Source: Aphrocallistes beatrix (taxonomy: Eukaryota > Porifera > Hexactinellida > Sceptrulophora > Aphrocallistidae). From it: DNA of 64,000 nt. Positions 58,385 through 64,000 of the stretch are shown one piece after another. The stretch covers positions 3,263,674-3,327,673 of the forward strand of contig OY725501.1 of NCBI GenBank assembly GCA_963281255.1. Reading direction: 5' to 3'. A program made the position numbers and the translations under genes. The notes beneath the pieces were generated by a model that was given only the letters and a program-made list of their open reading frames with translations, had not been told where the DNA came from and searched no databases. The first letter of the stretch is position 1. Each line of letters opens with the position of its first letter.

Positions 58385-61300
58385 ATGGAAACAAGATTGG
58401 ATTTCCTAAGCTCTGGAAGCACGACTTCTTTGCACAGCCAATCGAGCCTTAATGACGATTCTCTCCTTGCATTTATCGAGAGTTCTGCTACCGAACAGAG
58501 CATGGACGCTATTCAGGATTTGTACGCGCAAGTCAAACTCGATTACTTAATTCCTGACCAGTCCACCTGGCCTGAAAATGCACAGTTATTCTCAGAACGT
58601 CTGAATGAGAGTAGATTGTGGAAGGGAGAGAGGTTACTGCGGACACTTTTGCAGCGGTCTAGTCTACCAGAACATCGAGAATATTTCGGAGACAATGGCG
58701 ACTGCATCTGCAAGGGGAAGCGGATTCTCGTGATAGGCGCTGGCCCGGTCGGATTGAGGTTTGCAATCGAGGCTGCATTCATGGGAGCGCAGGTCGACCT
58801 GGTGGAAATGCGGGACAGTTTTTCTCGGAACAATTGCTTGCATTTGTGGCCGTTTCTCGTCGAAGATCTGAAGTCTTTGGAAGCCAAGATGTTCTACGGA
58901 AAATTCTGTTCTGGACAACTCGATCACATTTGTATTCGAGCTGCTCAAGTCATTTTAATGAAAATATGTCTTATCTTAGGTAAGTGCAATAGGACAATAT
59001 TAAAACAACATTATCTTCCTTGCATTTATATTATATTACATAGACGTATTATAGCATATTAAAGTAAATTTAATTCTGGTTTTTAATAAAATGTTGAGCA
59101 TTCCCACACCAATACCCAAATTATGTTCGATATCAGTCGAATTAACACTGAAATAAGTTCAAAGTGAAATGAGATATTGCAATTAACAATGTAATCATTT
59201 GGTTATTGAACCTTGCCATGAAGCTTTTTATCCTGACTCAATTTCTTGTTTGCAGGTGTCAATATCTATCCAAGGACTAAATTCATTCAATACAAGGAAC
59301 CCAAATCTGAAGAAGAAGGTTGGACAGTCGAGTGCCATCCTCACAAGTGTGAAGTGAACTTCAAGAGGTATGACGTCATCCTATCAGCTGATGGGAAGAA
59401 GTACACACTGGACTTTAAGAAAAAGGAATTCCGAGCTAAACTAGCGATCGGGATAAGTTTCAACTTTGTCAACAACAACACAGCGAAAGAGAACGAAGTG
59501 TCGGAGATCTCTGGGATCTCCTATACCTACCACCAGGATTGGTTCAAAAAGTTGTCAAAAGAGCAGGGAATCGATTTGGAGAACATTGTCTACTATAAGG
59601 TTAGTTTCTCTTCTTAAATTCACATATTTAATTACTTAGTTTCCATTCAACTAATATGAGATTAATTATATGCATGCAGCAACTCAATTGAATTGAATTA
59701 TCAATCTAAAATGTTTTGAAGAAGAATCAAATGGAAGATATACAGAAATAACAGGTCTAGCATGTTTGCGTACAATTTTATCATTCACAGTTGCGTACAT
59801 TAGTTACTTTTTCACACTTATTATACTAATTAATTTTAAAATGGGAGTAAACCAGAAGTATACGTAAATGTGTTTATGAAAGGGATAATTAAAATATACA
59901 GTCGACTCCGCTTAATAGGGTCACATCGGTCAGAGGACATTTTGTCCCGATTAAGCGGAGAACGCTATTAACCGAAAATATTTTGCATTAGCTCCCGAAA
60001 TAACAAGAAACAACCAGCTGTTTAGACTTTTTCTTCACTTTCCAATTTCTCCCTGTCCAATAACTGTCCATAGAGATTCACCATCGCATCATCATGTACT
60101 AAATTAATTAACACTTGATAACGTATTTCTATCTTACCGTCCATCTACCTGAGTGGCTTATTTCAATAATTTGATAACTTTAATCGCTTAGTGCATTCGA
60201 TCGCATGTTATAACGGCCTGCCGGCTGTGTTTCGTCGATATTTGGCGCTTTGGCGTGAAGAATCAATACCAGTTAAAAGTTTTAAATTTACATTTTAAAT
60301 CTACTTAAATCCATTAATGGTAATAAAGTTTAGATGATACGATAATTATGATATCTCCCACAGATCACTTTATACAGCATACATTAAACCTGTTAGTTGG
60401 AATAACATTATGAAACTGAATACAATACAGAATTTGCCCATGTTCTAAACCGACTTTTCTATTCATTTTGGGATGCTGCTATTATTTGTAATTATTTGTA
60501 ATTATTTGATGGAAACTACTCAATTCATGAAGTCTCCTTTACACGATTTCAATAATCAAGGATCTAAATATAGGATAGAGTTTCTCCAAGGAGCACAGTT
60601 CTTTCCTTTCAGTAATTTGCATAATTGAATTTGAACGTTCCTAATTGGGATCTTAGGTAGATTTACATATTCTATGAACCCACCTGTGTGTTCTACACGA
60701 CTGGCACACAGTAATTTACATAAGTTTTAGACGATTTGAATGATAGCAAACTATTTCATATAATGAATGTGGTTACTATAGTTTTCATAATCGCTGAGTA
60801 GAATTAATTTGACACGTGTTGCCTATCAGCAAATTCAGAGGTCATACTGAAACCCTGGCATACGTAATGGAAGATAGCGGAGATTATTTCCTTTCTTTAT
60901 AGGATGAAACGCATTACTTCGTCATGACTGCCAAGCGGCAAAGTCTGCTCAAGAAAGATGTTCTGAAGAGAGATTGTGGTGGTGCAGGCGAACTGACTGA
61001 CCCTCGCAATGTCAACCAGAATAAGTTAGAAAGCTTCGCGATAGAAGCTGCTCGCTACGCTACCGAGGGGAAAATGCCGCATTTCGAATTCTCCAAGAAT
61101 CATCACGTAAGCTTTCGAGGAATTGGATTATCCATTCAGTAATGATATTGCATTTATTTTGATTTGCTGTAGGGAGAGAATGACGTGGCTCTGTTTGATT
61201 TCACATCTCTCTTCGCCTCACAGCACGCGAGCAAAATCCTGAAGCGCAAAGGCCACTCTCTTCTCGTTATGGTAGCTGGTGACACCTTGATCGAGCCCTT

Positions 61301-64000
61301 CTGGCCGACTGGGTCTGGCCTGGCTCGGGGATTCCTCGGCGCATTCGATGCTGCCTGGATGATCCGCGGCCACGTGAAGGGGTACGACCCGCTAATGCTG
61401 CTCGAGGAGAGAGAGGCCATCCTGCAGCTTCTCTCTCAGACAACGCCGCAGCGGCTACTCAAGAACTACAGCAAGTACTCCATAGACCCTCACACACGAT
61501 ACAACCTCTCCCAGGAGGTAGGTGCCACTCTTATACAGCGTTGTGTAGAATCTATTTAACCGAATGTTGTGGACCATTTTTAGGACATTATTTTGATGTC
61601 TTATCATCATATATACATAGTTAATAGTGCTATGGTACTGGTTGCATTAATCAGTATTATGGAATGAGCTGTAATTGAACTATAAATGATGACAGCTGCA
61701 TGTACACCTGTCCAATATCCTTTATTATGATTTTAAAACTTGCTTGCTAGCTTTGCCCTACTTGTTCATGCGTAATTGAATATTAATTCGAAAAATTCTT
61801 GTTCATTCGTTTGCACAACGCCATAAAAATTACATGTTTGTGTGAATTCTGTTCTTTTCAACTGGTACTTTAAGCTCATCATGAATCATCATCTTGGATA
61901 TAAATTCCTAAGTAAGCATTAAAACTTATTGCCATTAATTCTATGAAACATAGATCAGATGGGAATAGGATGCCCTTATAAAGCGTCACTTGTATTTAGG
62001 TGTTATTGGCGGGAGATATCCGACACCTCTACGATACGGACGATCCGGTTGAGATAGAGAAGTGGAAGCTAGGCTCATCCCCCCTCGAGAGGAGGCACTC
62101 GAGGAGAGCTCACATCCGCAAACTGACCGGGAAGAAGCAATACAAAATCTCACCGCTTTCTGGGGAGACCGTGAGTGAAGACTGGAGGGGAGGGACCCTC
62201 AAACGGACCAATTCTGAACCTGTCCTTAATGTGGCTAAGGACTCGCCTGGCCTCTTCCGAAACCCAGCAAAGTTCCTCAGCAACCTCAAACCCAAGAGGT
62301 ATGTAACTAATTATATTTAATTACAGTTCAATCAACGCACAGTTTATCTACATAATACCTCCTCACAATACAATAGAACACTTCTGAACGTTCACAAAAC
62401 CTAATTAACCTTCAACCCTGTTACATTATAAAAACGAAACTAATCATGTTACGATTAATGACTTGATTGCTGTACAATGAAGCAAAACCGCATTTCGAAT
62501 GTTCTGGATAGATATAACTACAGGTGATTGTAACATGCTGGTACTAATTGAATCAATTTCATCATAGGAAGAAGGGAGCTGCCGTACCAGCCAAACCTGA
62601 GCAAGCAGATAAGTCCAGTTTCCCGTCCATCCCAGAAGAACAGGAGTCGGACAGAGACACCCTCCCACTCCCTCCCACTTGCCCCCTCGCCTCTTCGAGC
62701 TCCCCTGAGTTCCAACCCATCCAGGACTCCGGTTCTACGGCCGATTTTGTCAGTTCTTGCTCCGCTAAGTTGGAGGACCTGTCCAGTTCAGAATCGTCTT
62801 CTACTGATATCCTTAGCGATTTGGAGAAAACTCAAGTTATCCCTAGCTCCCCTGTGCTTCCAAGACCACCCAGGCGAGTGAGAAACGTGAACGCAGATAC
62901 GCCAAGAGTGAGTCGGCCTAACACGATGATAGAAATAAACCATTCCGCTGTAATAGCAACGACAGAAACCAACCTATCCTTTGAGAACTTATCTAGGGTT
63001 GATAGCCCCATTTTGGCGCCAAGGAAACATTCCAACGCCCCTCTATCCCCGGAGAGACCATCTGGTGGATTCATTTTCAACAAACAAGTGACAGACATAC
63101 TGAAGCAGATCCTAGAGGCGCTGGTACAGGAAGCTGGACTCGAGATGTCCCGCTACTCCCTCGAACTAATCATCTACATCTTCCGCAACTGCCAGTCGCA
63201 CTCAGTCGATGAGAAGTACTATCGCATTCCTCTCGTCGGCCAGACATTCTACAAACACGTGTGGCAGTACCAGACGGGACGGCAGTTCATGATGCAGTGC
63301 CAGTGGACGATCATGGACGACATCCTCCTACTCGGTATCGGGTTCGACCTGAGCAAACCGTTTCAAGTTCTGGAGAGAAAACTGGACACTGTCTGCCACA
63401 AACTCGCGTCGAGATCGATCGAAGGGAAGAAGAGTCGGAAATTTAAGAAAGAAGTTCGATTTTTCGAGAAGGAGGTCTACGACGCGATCCCATCCCTCAA
63501 GGAGATCCCTGCGGACTTAAACGGATCCTTCACAGAGGCGAAATCTGACAACATTCCTCTGAATCCAAGCCAACAGATATCGAGAATGTCTCCGCCCCCC
63601 CGCAGGAACAGTCTCCAGATCGCGACGCCTGAGATTAAGAACTCTCATTTGCACGTCCTCCCATTACAAATCAGGGCGTCTCCCTTGCCGATCTCGAATC
63701 TCACCTACGGTACCTCGTCCCCACTAGAGCAAGCATTCACACCCCTGTCCAAGTCTCCCCCTTCCCCCCCTACCCTGCCGAAACCCACTCTCACCAAATC
63801 CCCCCACTCCCATACCTCTTCAAAGGAGGACGTCGTGTTCCTGTCCTTTGAGTCTAACGAGGTGTTCGTGACACCTGACACCTCTTTCGTACAGACCGCC
63901 ACATCCCCCAGCCATCATAACATATGCTCCACCACGACCACAGCTCTATACCAAATCCCAGCACTCTCGACTAACATTACCACAAGCACGCCGCTCATTC
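58385..64000 (+). CDS. MICAL: MICAL flavoprotein monooxygenase with a PUB-like domain, incomplete at right edge
   Basis: Six exons so far: 58385-58979, 59256-59599, 60903-61106, 61173-61517, 62000-62298 and 62568 to the edge; about 1073 residues visible. The first 520 or so residues are a MICAL flavin monooxygenase, which oxidises actin methionines to disassemble filaments: FAD motif GAGPVG at 118-123 and VEMRDSFSRNNCLHLWPFLV, KMFYGKFCSGQLDHI, DLENIVYYKDETHYFVMTAK, and the GD-type motif MVAGDTLIEPFWPTGSGLAR (about 411-432). Family members normally continue with CH, LIM and bMERB domains. Here a Ser/Pro-rich linker follows, then at 773-880 a helical domain (SLELIIYIFRNC; VDEKYYRIPLVGQTFY; DDILLLGIGFDL) with the signature of PUB domains, which bind the p97/VCP tail. 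After that comes a Pro/Ser-rich tail to the edge. Enzyme identity is secure; the PUB call is moderate. Confidence 0.93.
59904..60000. mobile_element. Truncated pogo/Tigger-like MITE in MICAL intron 2
   Basis: Starts TACAGTCGACTCCGCTTAAT and shares GTCCCGATTAAGCGGAG and CTATTAACCG-type blocks with 34322-34475, but lacks the second terminal repeat. The rest of intron 2 (59600-60902) shows nothing recognisable. Confidence 0.65.

Overview
The window is nuclear DNA from an animal. Genes are split by short GT-AG introns, spacing is compact (about 20 protein genes in 64 kb), and the gene set is metazoan: thrombospondin, MICAL, class IX myosin, UTX-type TPR protein, PHF12, BIRC6, FCHSD/Nervous wreck, HIP14-type palmitoyltransferase. 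AT-rich non-coding DNA full of small inverted-repeat elements, many intronless genes and a gene nested antisense in an intron suggest an early-branching invertebrate. A ctenophore or another non-bilaterian would fit, but nothing here settles the species and that placement is inference.

Layout. 1-2.6 kb: 5' part of BIRC6 on the minus strand, running off the left edge. 3.6-4.5 kb: a seven-helix PAQR receptor (+). 4.9-26.6 kb: nine consecutive minus-strand genes: ARPC5, TRAPPC6, a 1947-residue single-exon myosin IX, a PHETA/Sesquipedalian PH protein, a frameshifted coiled-coil/NHL-repeat gene, eEF1B, a TPR-only relative of KDM6/UTX, and an RS-rich SMAP-type protein whose intron 2 holds a four-exon plus-strand coiled-coil gene. 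26.6-30.9 kb: a repeat-dense stretch with satellites, MITEs and a perfect hairpin. 28.2-64 kb: all genes on the plus strand: a small unrecognised two-exon gene, UQCR11, PHF12 (11 exons), a 75-residue ORF, an intronless FCHSD, a 13-exon thrombospondin whose intron 4 holds a 1.9-kb minisatellite, an LRR protein, an intact coiled-coil/NHL gene, an intronless ankyrin-DHHC palmitoyltransferase, DNAL4, and a MICAL monooxygenase running off the right edge.

Themes. Several genes act on actin and membranes (ARPC5, myosin IX RhoGAP, FCHSD, PHETA, TRAPPC6, MICAL), but there is no sign that they form one regulated unit. The most notable observations are domain rearrangements: a MICAL that lacks the expected CH and LIM domains in the visible part and instead carries what looks like a PUB (p97/VCP-binding) domain; a UTX-like protein that stops before any JmjC domain; a thrombospondin without an N-terminal domain or visible oligomerisation coiled coil; and a myosin IX without the N-terminal Ras-association domain. 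Repeats include hAT-like MITEs with perfect 8-bp target duplications and several pogo/Tigger-like MITEs. I saw no tRNA, rRNA or CRISPR.

Exon coordinates were derived by hand from GT-AG sites and reading-frame phase and should be read as models.
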